A stretch of 21,922 bases of DNA from Proteiniphilum sp. UBA5283 (GCA_002408485.1 DHSP01000077.1:29918-51839); one strand, 5' to 3'; positions 1 to 8,822 are shown, counted from the first letter of the stretch. Notes: generated by a model from the letters alone, not told the origin. Numbers and translations: made by a program.

Positions 1-1905
1 AAAGGGGTCGAGAACGACACCTTCATTAGCGGCATCACCGACAGCAAGTACAAGCCCTTCCAGCCGGGTGCCATCAAGGCTGGAGCCATGCCTGCAGGGC
101 TTCAACAGGGCATCAATATCGTAAACAACAGTACCGTGACGCTGGTACTGTACGACAAGGACAAGTATGGTGCAAGGAGGGACTTTGCCCATGTGGTGGG
201 GGACTTCAACAACTGGACGCTGAGCAACGACGACAAGTCGCAAATGTTCCGCGACGATGCTGCCGGCTGCTGGTGGATTACCCTCAGCGGACTGGATCCG
301 GCAAAAGAATACGGATTTCAGTATTACGTGGGAAACAGTGGGAAAGACCCCATCCGCGTAGCGGATCCCTATTCCCGCAAAATTCTGGATCCGGATAATG
401 ATCACTATATCCCGGCTGCAACCTATCCCAATCTGAAAACTTACCCGGCCGGTGCCATTGGAATTATATCGGTGTTTAAAATAGCGGAGGAACAATACAA
501 CTGGCAGGTAACCGACTTCACGAAACCGTCGCGCGACAATTTGGTGATCTATGAGCTGCTGCTGCGCGACTTCACACAGAGCGGTGACCTCAACGGGGCG
601 ATGGAGAAGCTGGACTACCTTCAGTCGCTCGGCGTGAATGCCATTGAGCTGATGCCGGTGCAGGAGTTCGACGGGAACGACAGTTGGGGCTACAATCCTG
701 CCTTCTTCTTTGCGATGGACAAAGCCTACGGCACCGACCGGATGTACAAGGAATTTATCGACGAGTGCCACAAACAAGGCATCGCGGTGATCCTCGACGT
801 GGTCTATAACCACGCCACCGGAGCCAACCCCTTTGCCAGAATGTGGTGGGATGCAGCGAACAACCGCACTGCGGCGAATAATCCTTATTTTAATGTCACC
901 GCACCACACCCCTACAGTGTTTTTCACGACTTCAACCATGAGTCGGATCTTGTACGCAGCTTCGTGAAGCGCAACCTGCAGTTCCTGCTGCAGGAGTACA
1001 GGATCGACGGCTTCCGGTTCGACCTCACCAAGGGGTTCACCCAAAAACAATCAACCGAAACCACTGCCTCCAATTACGACGCAGCGCGAATTGCCATTCT
1101 GAAAGAGTACAACAATACCATCAAATCAGCAGAGTCGGATGCATACGTAATTCTGGAACACTTTTGCGACGACAGGGAGGAGACCGAGCTCTCCAACGAA
1201 GGAATGATGGTATGGCGCAACAACAATGAAACTTATATGGAAGCTGCCATGGGATGGAAGGAAAAAACTGATTTCCGTTGGGTATACTACTCCACCTCGT
1301 CACGACCCGCAAACAGCCTGGTCAGCTATATGGAGAGCCACGACGAAGAACGGGCTGCCTATAAACAGATTCAGTACGGAAACGGCATTCTGAAGACAAG
1401 CCTCGATGCGCGGATGTCGCAGCTGGGTGTCAACGCCTCCTTCTTTTTCACCGTACCGGGACCTAAGATGGTATGGCAGTTTGGCGAGCTGGGGTACGAT
1501 GTCTCCATCGATGAAAACGGCCGTACAGGGCGCAAACCGGTGAGGTGGAACTATCTTGAGGTGCCAGAGCGCAAAGAACTTCACGCCACCTACACAGCAC
1601 TCATCAATCTGCGGCGTGATCATCCTGAACTGTTTACACCCACCGCCACGCTCAACTGGAAGGTAACACCTACTTTCTGGGAGCAGGGTAGATTCCTTAC
1701 ACTCTCATCTTTTGGAAACAGCAAGCAAATTGTTGTAGTGGGCAACTTCACCAATACACTCATCGATGCAACAACTACCTTCCCGAAACTGGGCGACTGG
1801 TACAACTATCTCAATCCCGCGGAGAAGACCACGGTTCACACACTGACCATGCCCATCAGCGTACCGGCCAACAGCTTCCGGATCTTTTCATCTTTTGCAC
1901 CCTGA
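1..1905 (+). CDS. GH13 alpha-amylase family protein with N-terminal E-set domain (5' end outside window)
   Basis: This is an alpha-glucan hydrolase of family GH13. The reading frame is open from base 1, so the start codon and any signal peptide lie to the left; the ATG at 88 is internal. Counting from that Met, residues 20-115 resemble an E-set/CBM48-like beta-sandwich (VVGDFNNW, YGFQYYV, RVADPYSRKILDP). The TIM barrel follows. Conserved region I is DVVYNH (237-242), the nucleophile is D312 in GFRFDL, the acid/base is E357 in VILEHF, and the transition-state Asp is D419 in ESHDEE. All catalytic residues are present, so the enzyme should be active. A C-terminal beta domain ends at SFRIFSS. Proteins of this layout usually sit at the end of Sus-like starch-use operons in Bacteroidetes, and the downstream terminator fits a last gene. 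The exact specificity (amylase, neopullulanase or similar) cannot be read from the sequence. Confidence 0.93.
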   Translation, partial: KGVENDTFISGITDSKYKPFQPGAIKAGAMPAGLQQGINIVNNSTVTLVLYDKDKYGARRDFAHVVGDFNNWTLSNDDKSQMFRDDAAGCWWITLSGLDPAKEYGFQYYVGNSGKDPIRVADPYSRKILDPDNDHYIPAATYPNLKTYPAGAIGIISVFKIAEEQYNWQVTDFTKPSRDNLVIYELLLRDFTQSGDLNGAMEKLDYLQSLGVNAIELMPVQEFDGNDSWGYNPAFFFAMDKAYGTDRMYKEFIDECHKQGIAVILDVVYNHATGANPFARMWWDAANNRTAANNPYFNVTAPHPYSVFHDFNHESDLVRSFVKRNLQFLLQEYRIDGFRFDLTKGFTQKQSTETTASNYDAARIAILKEYNNTIKSAESDAYVILEHFCDDREETELSNEGMMVWRNNNETYMEAAMGWKEKTDFRWVYYSTSSRPANSLVSYMESHDEERAAYKQIQYGNGILKTSLDARMSQLGVNASFFFTVPGPKMVWQFGELGYDVSIDENGRTGRKPVRWNYLEVPERKELHATYTALINLRRDHPELFTPTATLNWKVTPTFWEQGRFLTLSSFGNSKQIVVVGNFTNTLIDATTTFPKLGDWYNYLNPAEKTTVHTLTMPISVPANSFRIFSSFAP

Positions 1906-1937
1906 AAATCTCTGCCGGTTACTCTTTTTGTAAAGGT

Positions 1938-1978
1938 ATAAGAGGATGTGTCCTGTCGGCCATTTCCTCTTATTTTTT
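1938..1978 (+). terminator. Rho-independent terminator after the GH13 gene
   Basis: A perfect 9-bp stem is formed by ATAAGAGGA (1938-1946) and TCCTCTTAT (1965-1973), with an 18-nt loop. It runs directly into a T-rich tract (1973-1978). It lies 33 bp after the amylase stop codon, which marks the end of the operon entering from the left. Confidence 0.85.
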
Positions 1979-2058
1979 ATGAGAAAAAGCATACAGCATA
2001 AACATATTCCATCTTTCCGGTGTTTAGAGTTTTAATCACAGTAACGACAAACAACAAA

Positions 2059-2562
2059 ATGAAATCAATCGCAATCATTTACGGGTCGAGTACCGAGCAT
2101 ACCAAAAATGCAGCCGAGAAGATTGCTGCCCGGCTGACAGATTATAACCCCTCGTTATCCGATATTTACAATGGGGACGAAGAGCCTTTCCTTTCAAACG
2201 AAGTGCTTATCCTGGGCGTCTCCACCTGGGGGGTCCAGGATCTTCAGGACGACTGGAATGATTTCTTCCCGAAGCTGGAAAAACTGGATCTCTCGGGCAA
2301 AACAGTCGCTCTCTTCGGCATGGGCGACGCTTCCATTTACCCCAGCTCATTTGTCGATGCCATGGGTATCCTCTATGAGATCGTCTCCAGGAAAGGGGCT
2401 ACCATTATCGGACAGGTCTCTCCCGATGGGTACGACTTCGAATATTCCAGGGCGCTGGTGGACGGCCGGTTTGTGGGCCTTCCACTCGACGACGATACGG
2501 AACCGGAACTGACCGATGAACGCATCGCCGCATGGGTGGAGATACTAAAGCCTCATTTATAA
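2059..2562 (+). CDS. fldA: Flavodoxin
   Basis: This is a small FMN-binding electron carrier of 167 residues, the usual length of a long-chain flavodoxin. The FMN phosphate loop is at the N terminus (IYGSSTEHTKNAAEKI, residues 7-22). Later landmarks are LILGVSTWGVQDLQDDW (isoalloxazine-binding loop), VALFGMGD, and the C-terminal DGRFVGLPLDDDTEPELT segment typical of FldA proteins. The ATG at 2059 was chosen because MKSIAIIYGSS is the expected beginning of the flavodoxin fold; an in-frame ATG at 2020 would add 13 unrelated residues. The gene stands alone after a terminator, and its 3' end overlaps the convergent GH13 lipoprotein gene by 10 bp. Its redox partners are not in the window. Confidence 0.93.
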   Translation: MKSIAIIYGSSTEHTKNAAEKIAARLTDYNPSLSDIYNGDEEPFLSNEVLILGVSTWGVQDLQDDWNDFFPKLEKLDLSGKTVALFGMGDASIYPSSFVDAMGILYEIVSRKGATIIGQVSPDGYDFEYSRALVDGRFVGLPLDDDTEPELTDERIAAWVEILKPHL

Positions 2563-3902
2563 AAAATCCTGTACTCCCAGGGATTCATTTCCCACACTTT
2601 TGATCTGGTTACTTCCGATGAGTCGGGAAAAGCATGAGTTGATTCCCCGGGGATAATCTCGTCGAAAGTCACCCTGACTGCTTCTTTGCTGAAATTGAAG
2701 AGACAGACGACTTCACTTTCCTGGTTCTTTCGTTTAAACGACCAGACACTACCGGAATGATCATTCACTATTTCCGTCATTTGGTCATCTCTTTCCGGGG
2801 CCTGCAATGCCGTTTGTTTCTTTTTGAATGAGTTCAGCTCCCTGTAGAAGTTGCCGAATCCTTGCGGATCACTCCAATCAATCAGATCTTTTTCAAAAAA
2901 AGCCAGCCGCCGGTTCAGGCCCACCTCCTGGCCGCTGTATATCAGCGGCATTCCCGGCAACATGTATGTGAGTACGGCAAACGCGCGGGCAGCATCGCCC
3001 ATTCGCTCGAATTCAGTTCCGTTCCAGGAGTTTTCGTCGTGATTCGAGGTAAAAAACATGGGTATGGCGTGTGAAGAAAAGCGTTTGCTCATTCGTTGCA
3101 GAGATGCCCGCAGTGAATCTACATTCTCTTTCCCCTGCGCCACCATATTCATCTTGTGATGAAAGTCCCAGGCATAGTAAGCATCGAAGGCCGACTCGTT
3201 CAGCTCCGGCTTCTCCGCCTCTGCAAGAAGAAAGATATCCGGCATCAGGGCAGTGAGGGAATCTCTGGCTGCCACCCAGAAATCAGTTGGTATCTCACCG
3301 GCCACATCACATCGAAACCCGTCGATTCCGGCTTCGCGAATCCAGAACATCATTGACTTTATCATTGCCTCACGCATCTCCGGCTGTTTGTAATCCAGCT
3401 GGGCAATATCAGTCCAGTCGTACATCACATTCAACTCGCCCAGGCTGTCCCGGACATACCATTCGGGATGAGCCTCCACCCATACCGCATCGCGTGAGGT
3501 ATGGTTGGCTACCCAGTCGAGAATCACTTTCATATCCAGGTCCTGCGCCCGCTTCACCACCGATTTGAAATCTTCCATTGTGCCAAATTCATCATTCACC
3601 CCGGTATAGTCTTTGATGGAATAGTAGCTTCCCAGGGTGCCTTTCCGATCTTTTTCACCAATGGGCTGTATCGGCATAAACCAAAGAATATCCACACCCA
3701 ACTCCTTTAAACGGGGCAAATGTTCCGAGAAAGCATTAAAAGTACCTTCCGGTGTATACTGTCGGGTATTCACTTCGTAGATCACGGCATTGTAAGCCCA
3801 TTGAGGATGCATGCTTTTCACGGCGCCTTCATCCTTTTGCCGGGCAGACTGATGGCCACAGGATATCAACAAGGCCAATGCGGGAAATAAAAAGTATTTC
3901 AT
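2553..3902 (-). CDS. GH13 alpha-amylase family lipoprotein
   Basis: This 449-residue GH13 enzyme probably cleaves maltodextrins. It starts with a lipoprotein signal peptide with the lipidated cysteine at C15 (LISC). The residues after the cysteine (GHQSARQ) lack the acidic run of the Bacteroidetes surface-export signal, so a periplasm-facing anchor is more likely than surface display; that is an inference. The barrel begins at about residue 35 (AVIYEVNTRQYT). Conserved landmarks are LDWVANHT (128-135), nucleophile D199 in GFRCDV, acid/base E228 in LLAEAE, and D289 in SNHDEN. A C-terminal beta domain covers about 375-449. It is the second gene of a unit with the MFS transporter, 13 bp downstream of it, so hydrolysis and uptake are coupled. 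The compact form without extra binding modules resembles periplasmic SusA-like or cyclomaltodextrinase-like enzymes. Confidence 0.93.
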   Translation of the reverse strand: MKYFLFPALALLISCGHQSARQKDEGAVKSMHPQWAYNAVIYEVNTRQYTPEGTFNAFSEHLPRLKELGVDILWFMPIQPIGEKDRKGTLGSYYSIKDYTGVNDEFGTMEDFKSVVKRAQDLDMKVILDWVANHTSRDAVWVEAHPEWYVRDSLGELNVMYDWTDIAQLDYKQPEMREAMIKSMMFWIREAGIDGFRCDVAGEIPTDFWVAARDSLTALMPDIFLLAEAEKPELNESAFDAYYAWDFHHKMNMVAQGKENVDSLRASLQRMSKRFSSHAIPMFFTSNHDENSWNGTEFERMGDAARAFAVLTYMLPGMPLIYSGQEVGLNRRLAFFEKDLIDWSDPQGFGNFYRELNSFKKKQTALQAPERDDQMTEIVNDHSGSVWSFKRKNQESEVVCLFNFSKEAVRVTFDEIIPGESTHAFPDSSEVTRSKVWEMNPWEYRIFYK

Positions 3903-3915
3903 ACGACTGAATTTA

Positions 3916-5442
3916 TTATTTTTTTAAACGGTATACATCATCGTGATCCTCTACCCAGAAGACGCTCAGTGCACCCAGAATCAGGGAACAACCTGCCAAC
4001 ACCAACGTGAGGATTACCCGGCCGTGGAAAATCTCGCTGGTGATAAAGCCGAGGATGCTGGCTGCCAGGATTTGCGGAATAACGATAAAGAAATTAAAAA
4101 TTCCCATGTAGGTCCCCATCTTTTCGGCAGGCAGCGAACCGGTAAGGATGGCGTAAGGCATGGACAGGATACTCCCCCAGGCAAATCCCACACCGATCAT
4201 CGGGATGAGCAGGATATTGGGATCCTGGATAAAAAAGAGAGAGATAAAGGAGACCCCTCCCAGGGTCAAAGCAATGGCATGGGTTGCCTTGCGGCCAATC
4301 TGTCTTGCAAGTACCGGCAACAAAAAAGCACTCAACGCGGACACCCCGTTATACACGGCAAACAACACCCCTACCCAGTTGGCTCCCTGATTATAGAGGG
4401 CCGAAGCAGAGTCGGTGGTGCCATACACATGTTGTGTAATGGCCGGGGTTGTATAAATCCACATCGCATAAAAAGAGAGCCAGGAGAAAAACTGCACAAC
4501 GGCAAGCTGTCCCATTGTTTTTGGCATATGCAGCAAGTCGTTCATGATGCCTACCATTCCGTTTGACCCGGACGATTTCATTGTAATAGCCGACGAAAGA
4601 AGCAGAATCAATCCAAAAGCCAGTAATAGACCTCCAACGATATAGAGCTGTCCGTTTTGCCTGCCCAGCGGAGTAGCCATAATCAACAGATTGACAACCA
4701 TTCCGATGAAGGTCCAGATCAACCCCTTCTTCAAAAACTGCGAAGCGGTTACAGGCGCTTTGGGCACCGTCTTTATGCCGGTTGTTTTTTCTCTCTCTGC
4801 CTCAAATGCGGCCAGTTCTTCCGGAGCATATTCCCTGGTTGTCAACACAGTATACAGCACCGAAAGAAAAAGAACGACAGCCCCTATGTAAAACGACAAC
4901 TTTACCGAAAGCGGAATCATTCCCTCGGGTGCCGTATTGGACACGCCAAACCAATTTGTAAGAATATAAGGAAGAGCCGATGCCACTACGGCGCCCGTTC
5001 CGATGAAGAAGCTTTGCATCGCAAAGCCCATCGTCCGCTGCTCCGAGGGAAGGTTATCTCCCACAAAAGCCCTGAAAGGTTCCATGGAGATATTGATGGA
5101 GGCATCCATGATCCACAGCATCCCGGCTGCAATCCATAACGAGGGAGAATTTGGCATAAAGAATAGTGCCAGCGTGGTAAAGAGAGCTCCGATCATGAAA
5201 TAGGGTCTTCGCCGTCCAAAACGGCTCCAGGTCTTATCACTCAGATGGCCAATAATGGGCTGCACGATCAAACCGGTAATGGGAGCGGCGATCCACAGCA
5301 CAGGAATGTCTTCCACACGCGCGCCAAGTGTCTCAAATATGCGGCTCACATTGGCGTTCTGCAAGGCAAAGCCAAACTGAATACCCAAAAATCCGAAACT
5401 CATGTTCCAGATCTCCCAAAAAGAAAGTCGTCTCTTTTTCAT
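3916..5442 (-). CDS. MFS sugar transporter, SLC45/GPH type (maltose or maltodextrin)
   Basis: This is a 508-residue inner-membrane carrier with about 12 hydrophobic segments. The N-terminal part (SFWEIWNMSFGFLGIQFGFAL) and the cytoplasmic-loop motif DKTWSRFGRRRPYFMIGA near residues 69-86 are typical of the SLC45/GPH branch of the major facilitator superfamily, which moves disaccharides with a cation. A large polar central loop lies around residues 205-235. In Bacteroidetes and marine gammaproteobacteria, close relatives lie in maltose-use clusters. Here it precedes a GH13 lipoprotein by 13 bp and follows a LacI-type regulator, which fits uptake of maltose or short maltodextrins. The Bacteroidetes-type promoter element and the palindrome upstream suggest sugar-dependent control. 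Confidence 0.9.
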   Translation of the reverse strand: MKKRRLSFWEIWNMSFGFLGIQFGFALQNANVSRIFETLGARVEDIPVLWIAAPITGLIVQPIIGHLSDKTWSRFGRRRPYFMIGALFTTLALFFMPNSPSLWIAAGMLWIMDASINISMEPFRAFVGDNLPSEQRTMGFAMQSFFIGTGAVVASALPYILTNWFGVSNTAPEGMIPLSVKLSFYIGAVVLFLSVLYTVLTTREYAPEELAAFEAEREKTTGIKTVPKAPVTASQFLKKGLIWTFIGMVVNLLIMATPLGRQNGQLYIVGGLLLAFGLILLLSSAITMKSSGSNGMVGIMNDLLHMPKTMGQLAVVQFFSWLSFYAMWIYTTPAITQHVYGTTDSASALYNQGANWVGVLFAVYNGVSALSAFLLPVLARQIGRKATHAIALTLGGVSFISLFFIQDPNILLIPMIGVGFAWGSILSMPYAILTGSLPAEKMGTYMGIFNFFIVIPQILAASILGFITSEIFHGRVILTLVLAGCSLILGALSVFWVEDHDDVYRLKK

Positions 5443-5524
5443 GTCGAAAAGATTATCTATGATCTAAGTCTGAAATAATTTGCAAGGATATGCGATAAAT
5501 GGGTACCGGTTCATATCTGTCAGG

Positions 5525-5532
5525 CAAATATA
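5525..5532 (-). promoter_or_regulatory. Candidate -7 box of the transporter/amylase unit
   Basis: On the minus strand this reads TATATTTG, an exact match to the Bacteroidetes -7 form TAnnTTTG. It is 82 bp before the transporter ATG, which would give a leader of about 75 nt. No matching -33 TTTG is seen at 19-21 bp, which is common at promoters that need an activator. Confidence 0.5.
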
Positions 5533-5585
5533 CAATCCTTCTTGAATCGTCATCGCCGCCATGCGCCACAAAGTACGCATTTTTT

Positions 5586-5601
5586 ATGCAAACGTATGCA
5601 T
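5586..5601. promoter_or_regulatory. Candidate LacI-family operator
   Basis: ATGCAAACGTATGCAT is a 16-bp palindrome centred on CG, with 7 of 8 positions matching between the half-sites. A central CG in an even palindrome is the usual shape of LacI-family operators. It lies between the lacI-type gene and the transporter gene, about 55 bp upstream of the candidate -7 box. That position would suit activation better than simple repression. The assignment to the neighbouring regulator is an inference. Confidence 0.5.
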
Positions 5602-5648
5602 TTGTCTCTCACGCTAATCGCATAGCAGGGCTTTGCCGGGTACGATGT

Positions 5649-6656
5649 CTACCGGCTAGATCCCTTCAGCACAAGCTCGGTTTTGATTAACCGGCTCACT
5701 ACGCCCTGCTTTGTTTCCTTCCCTTCAATACGGTTAATGAGCAGCCTCGCTGCAACCTTCCCCATCTCGAAACCATGCTGATCCACTGTGGTTAGTGTTG
5801 GATCGGTCACCTCCGTGATATAGCTGTTGGTAAAACCACAGACAGAGATATCGTCCGGGATCCTGTACCCGGCCGACTTTACCATCTGCATGCAGTATGC
5901 CGCAACCTCATCGTTGATGCAAAAGAAAGCATCGGGAGGCAAATCGAGTTGCAACAATTCCGGCACAATCTCTCTTGCCAAATCAATCGTATCGCAAATC
6001 CTGCTTAAATTTTTATCAAGAGGCAGTTTGTACTTTCGCAATGCATCTTCGTAGCCCATGCGCCGATTGTTGGCGATGGGCATGGTGGGTGTTGATCCCA
6101 GAAAGGCAATCCGTTTGCATTCTGTTTGAATGAGATGTTCCACGGCATTGAATGCACCGGCATAATCATCCACCACAACCTTGTCGGTATTGATGCCGGT
6201 GCATATACGGTCAAAGAACACCAGATGTACTTTGCTGTCAATGATTTCCTGAAAATGCTCGAACCTTTCGGTCGTTTTTGACTGGGATGCCAAAATACCA
6301 CATACACGTGCGTCGAGCAGCGTTTCCACACTCCTCACTTCACGCCCGTAATCTTCGTTTGAATGACAAAACAACAAGTTATATCCTTCGCTCTCGGCCT
6401 CCTGCTGGATACCGGCCAGCACGGTTGAAAAAAAATAGTGTACTATTTCCGGTACGATTACTCCGATCGTGTTGTTGCGGTTGGTACGCAACTGCATGGC
6501 AAGGGTATTGGGTTTATATTTGTGTGCTTCTGCATAATCCTGCACCAACTTTCTGGTATCAGAACTGATAGCCGGATGATTTTTCATTGCACGCGACACG
6601 GTAGATGGTGATAAGTTGAGTGCCTTTGCGATATCTTTTAAGGTAATTTGCCCCAT
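5649..6656 (-). CDS. LacI-family transcriptional regulator
   Basis: This is a 335-residue DNA-binding regulator. The N-terminal LacI helix-turn-helix (TLKDIAKALNLSPSTVSRAM, residues 5-24) is followed by the hinge (YKPNTLAMQLRTNRNNTIG) and a periplasmic-binding-protein-like sensor domain (IGVIVPEIVHYFFSTVLAGI onward; later DAFFCINDEVAAYC and ISVCGFTNSYITEVTDPTLTTV). It probably senses a sugar and controls the adjacent transporter/amylase unit. The ATG at 6656 was chosen over the in-frame TTG at 6665. The Shine-Dalgarno-like GGAGGG (complement of 6668-6673) sits 11 nt before the ATG but only 2 nt before the TTG. The Bacteroides maltose regulator SusR is a different kind of protein, so this locus uses the LacI type seen in flavobacteria and relatives. 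Confidence 0.93.
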   Translation of the reverse strand: MGQITLKDIAKALNLSPSTVSRAMKNHPAISSDTRKLVQDYAEAHKYKPNTLAMQLRTNRNNTIGVIVPEIVHYFFSTVLAGIQQEAESEGYNLLFCHSNEDYGREVRSVETLLDARVCGILASQSKTTERFEHFQEIIDSKVHLVFFDRICTGINTDKVVVDDYAGAFNAVEHLIQTECKRIAFLGSTPTMPIANNRRMGYEDALRKYKLPLDKNLSRICDTIDLAREIVPELLQLDLPPDAFFCINDEVAAYCMQMVKSAGYRIPDDISVCGFTNSYITEVTDPTLTTVDQHGFEMGKVAARLLINRIEGKETKQGVVSRLIKTELVLKGSSR

Positions 6657-6810
6657 TCTATTCAATGCCCTCCAATTTCATTTGTGTGTTAGATGTATCA
6701 GTTGTTACCTGTATTATGTCACATTACCAAAATAATGTTGCTCGATGAGTTCATTATAAAACATCGGTTTCTCAAAAATAGTAAAAAAAAGGATGTTTCC
6801 ACCCCCGATG

Positions 6811-6841
6811 TTGGCAAATCATCTTAAATATTCTAATTTTG
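6811..6841 (+). promoter_or_regulatory. Promoter of the arginine deiminase gene
   Basis: TTG at 6811-6813, a 20-bp spacer and TAATTTTG at 6834-6841 match the Bacteroidetes promoter form. The coding start is 19 bp downstream of the -7 box, so the leader is only about 13-15 nt and has no Shine-Dalgarno sequence. Confidence 0.7.
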
Positions 6842-6860
6842 TTGCAAAACAATATTAAAA

Positions 6861-8120
6861 ATGACACAAAATCAGAAATGCACCTTAAATATTCAGTCCG
6901 AAACGGGGAAACTGGAAGCGGTGCTGATTCATTATCCCGGCCCCGAAGTGGAAAACATGACTCCACGCAATGCGCAACGGGCATTGTATAATGATATTCT
7001 AAACTTGTCCATTGCCCGTAAAGAGTACGACCAGCTACGGGGTGTGCTACAAAAGACATCACAGGTATACGAGGTATCGGATCTGCTCGCCCGTTTACTG
7101 GAAGTGGACGAGTTGAAGGAAAGTCTTGTCAGGAATATCTGTGAGACCGAACAGGTTACAGGGTATATTGATTTTCTGATGGAACAGCCCGCTCCCGTCC
7201 TCACAAAAATTCTAATTGAGGGACTGCCCCTCCGGGTGAGTACGCTGACCGATTTTCTGCGCGAGGAATACTATGCGTTAAAACCACTTTACAACTTTTA
7301 TTTCACGCGCGACTCCTCGGCTATTATCGGAAAGAATGCGCTGGTATGTAAAATGGCCAATAGCGTGCGCCTGCGGGAATCGCTGATCATGGATGCCATT
7401 TTTCGGAGCGATCTTTTTTTCCAGACACACCCGATAAACGCATACCACCTTTCACCGGACAATCCGCTTGTGAAAGTGGAGGGAGGGGATATACTGGTGA
7501 TACGGGACGACGTCCTGCTCATTGGAAACGGGACAAGAACAAGTACACAAGGCATTGATCTGATCGTGCAGGAGTTCTGCAAAACAGGTTCGGGAAGGAA
7601 ACACGTTGTTGTGCAGCAGCTGCCTGAGTCGCCCGAATCATTCATCCACCTCGATATGGTTTTCACGATGCTCGACACAAACAAAGCCATGGTCTACAAG
7701 CCACTCATAATGAGCAGCTCACCCTATCAGACGGTACACATGCAGATTGATGACGGGAAGGTGACCAAAATCTCAGCCGCAAGCGGCATTCTGAGTCTGC
7801 TGCGAAAACTGGGCATCGATCTGGAGCCGATAATCTGCGGAGGGAAGTCCGACGATTGGGATCAGGAGCGGGAACAATGGCACAGCGGCGCCAACTTTTT
7901 GGCCCTGGCTCCGGGAAAAATACTCTCGTATGCCCGCAATATCCACACATTAGAAGAACTCAGCAAAAACGGTTTTGAAGTAGTAACGGCAAACGAAGTA
8001 ATCCGTAATCAATTCGACATCCACTCTGCCAGAAAGTGTGTGATCACCATTGAGGGGTCTGAATTGCCCCGTGGTGGTGGCGGTCCGCGATGTATGACGA
8101 TGCCTTTACGCAGAGAATAA
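6861..8120 (+). CDS. arcA: Arginine deiminase
   Basis: This 419-residue cytoplasmic enzyme hydrolyses L-arginine to citrulline and ammonia. The full catalytic set can be seen: D151 in FTRDSS, E207 and D210 in EGGD, H263 and D265 in FIHLDMVF, and the nucleophilic C411 in GGGGPRCMTMPL near the C terminus. The length is normal for bacterial ArcA (about 410). It is transcribed alone from its own promoter. No ornithine carbamoyltransferase, carbamate kinase or arginine/ornithine antiporter gene lies next to it, so the pathway is either encoded elsewhere or the enzyme works alone, for example in acid resistance or arginine depletion; that is an inference. It ends 3 bp from the convergent yjjG-like gene. 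Confidence 0.96.
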   Translation: MTQNQKCTLNIQSETGKLEAVLIHYPGPEVENMTPRNAQRALYNDILNLSIARKEYDQLRGVLQKTSQVYEVSDLLARLLEVDELKESLVRNICETEQVTGYIDFLMEQPAPVLTKILIEGLPLRVSTLTDFLREEYYALKPLYNFYFTRDSSAIIGKNALVCKMANSVRLRESLIMDAIFRSDLFFQTHPINAYHLSPDNPLVKVEGGDILVIRDDVLLIGNGTRTSTQGIDLIVQEFCKTGSGRKHVVVQQLPESPESFIHLDMVFTMLDTNKAMVYKPLIMSSSPYQTVHMQIDDGKVTKISAASGILSLLRKLGIDLEPIICGGKSDDWDQEREQWHSGANFLALAPGKILSYARNIHTLEELSKNGFEVVTANEVIRNQFDIHSARKCVITIEGSELPRGGGGPRCMTMPLRRE

Positions 8121-8123
8121 ACA

Positions 8124-8816
8124 CTACAAGATATCTTTTATTTCCGCCAATGTTCGCACCGTATGGGTTGGTTCAAAGCCATCGGGTGCTTCGTCTGCGG
8201 GATTAAACCAAATTTGTGCAATGCGGCTCTGGTATGCCCCCACCATGTCGGCATCCCAGCTATCGCCAATCATGACCGTTTGGCTTCGTCGTGAATTGGT
8301 GTTCTTGAGTGCATAGGTAAACATGTCGGGATGGGGCTTGTTAATCCCGGCATCCTCGGAAAGGATGATCTTGTCGAAATAAGGTTTCAGGCCTGAATTT
8401 TCAATCTTTTTATACTGTACCTCCCGAAATCCGTTGGAAAGTATGTGCATGCGGTAACGGGGCTTCAGGTATTCGAGAAGTTCAATAGTCCCGTCAATGA
8501 GCCGCGTCTTGCGGGTTGTACGGTCCAGGAAGTCGTCACTTAGTTTTTTTGCGTAGTCCGGGTCGTTTATCCCGAAAGCCCGCACCGGTGCCAGGAACCG
8601 CTCCACAATCAGCTCCTCCTTCCGGATCTCTCCATGTCGGTACATTGCCCACAGACGCTGATTTACGGGCACATACACATTGTAGTAATCCAAAAAGCGG
8701 GGGTAATATGCCGCGTAGCCATAGTCGCGGTAAATCTCTTCCAAACACTCTTTGCCGTTGAGGTGGATGTCCCAGAGGGTATCATCCAAATCAATAAAAA
8801 GATTCTTATAGCCCAT
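8124..8816 (-). CDS. yjjG: YjjG-type HAD nucleotidase (noncanonical pyrimidine nucleotidase)
   Basis: This 230-residue haloacid-dehalogenase-fold phosphatase is probably a 5'-nucleotidase that removes non-standard pyrimidine nucleotides. Motif I is FIDLDDTLWD, with nucleophile D9 and acid/base D11. Motif II is HILSNGF, the motif III lysine is in INKPHPDMF, and motif IV is GDSWDADMVGA. The helical cap (about residues 18-105) and the DLDDTLWD form are typical of the YjjG subfamily. The gene lies downstream of the coiled-coil lipoprotein gene but is separated from it by alternative hairpins, so it may have its own transcription. The HAD family is broad and the exact substrate is uncertain. Confidence 0.88.
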   Translation of the reverse strand: MGYKNLFIDLDDTLWDIHLNGKECLEEIYRDYGYAAYYPRFLDYYNVYVPVNQRLWAMYRHGEIRKEELIVERFLAPVRAFGINDPDYAKKLSDDFLDRTTRKTRLIDGTIELLEYLKPRYRMHILSNGFREVQYKKIENSGLKPYFDKIILSEDAGINKPHPDMFTYALKNTNSRRSQTVMIGDSWDADMVGAYQSRIAQIWFNPADEAPDGFEPTHTVRTLAEIKDIL

Positions 8817-8822
8817 TTTCTA

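Noticed and set aside
2020..2058. Earlier in-frame start for flavodoxin
   Set aside because: The extra 13 residues do not belong to the flavodoxin fold, and MKSIAIIYGSS is the expected beginning.
3943..4566. A 207-codon open frame on the plus strand inside the transporter gene
   Set aside because: It is antisense to a clear MFS gene, has a low-complexity polar composition and no family resemblance.
6657..6665. TTG start for the LacI-type regulator
   Set aside because: The Shine-Dalgarno-like GGAGGG is only 2 nt from the TTG but well spaced from the ATG at 6656.
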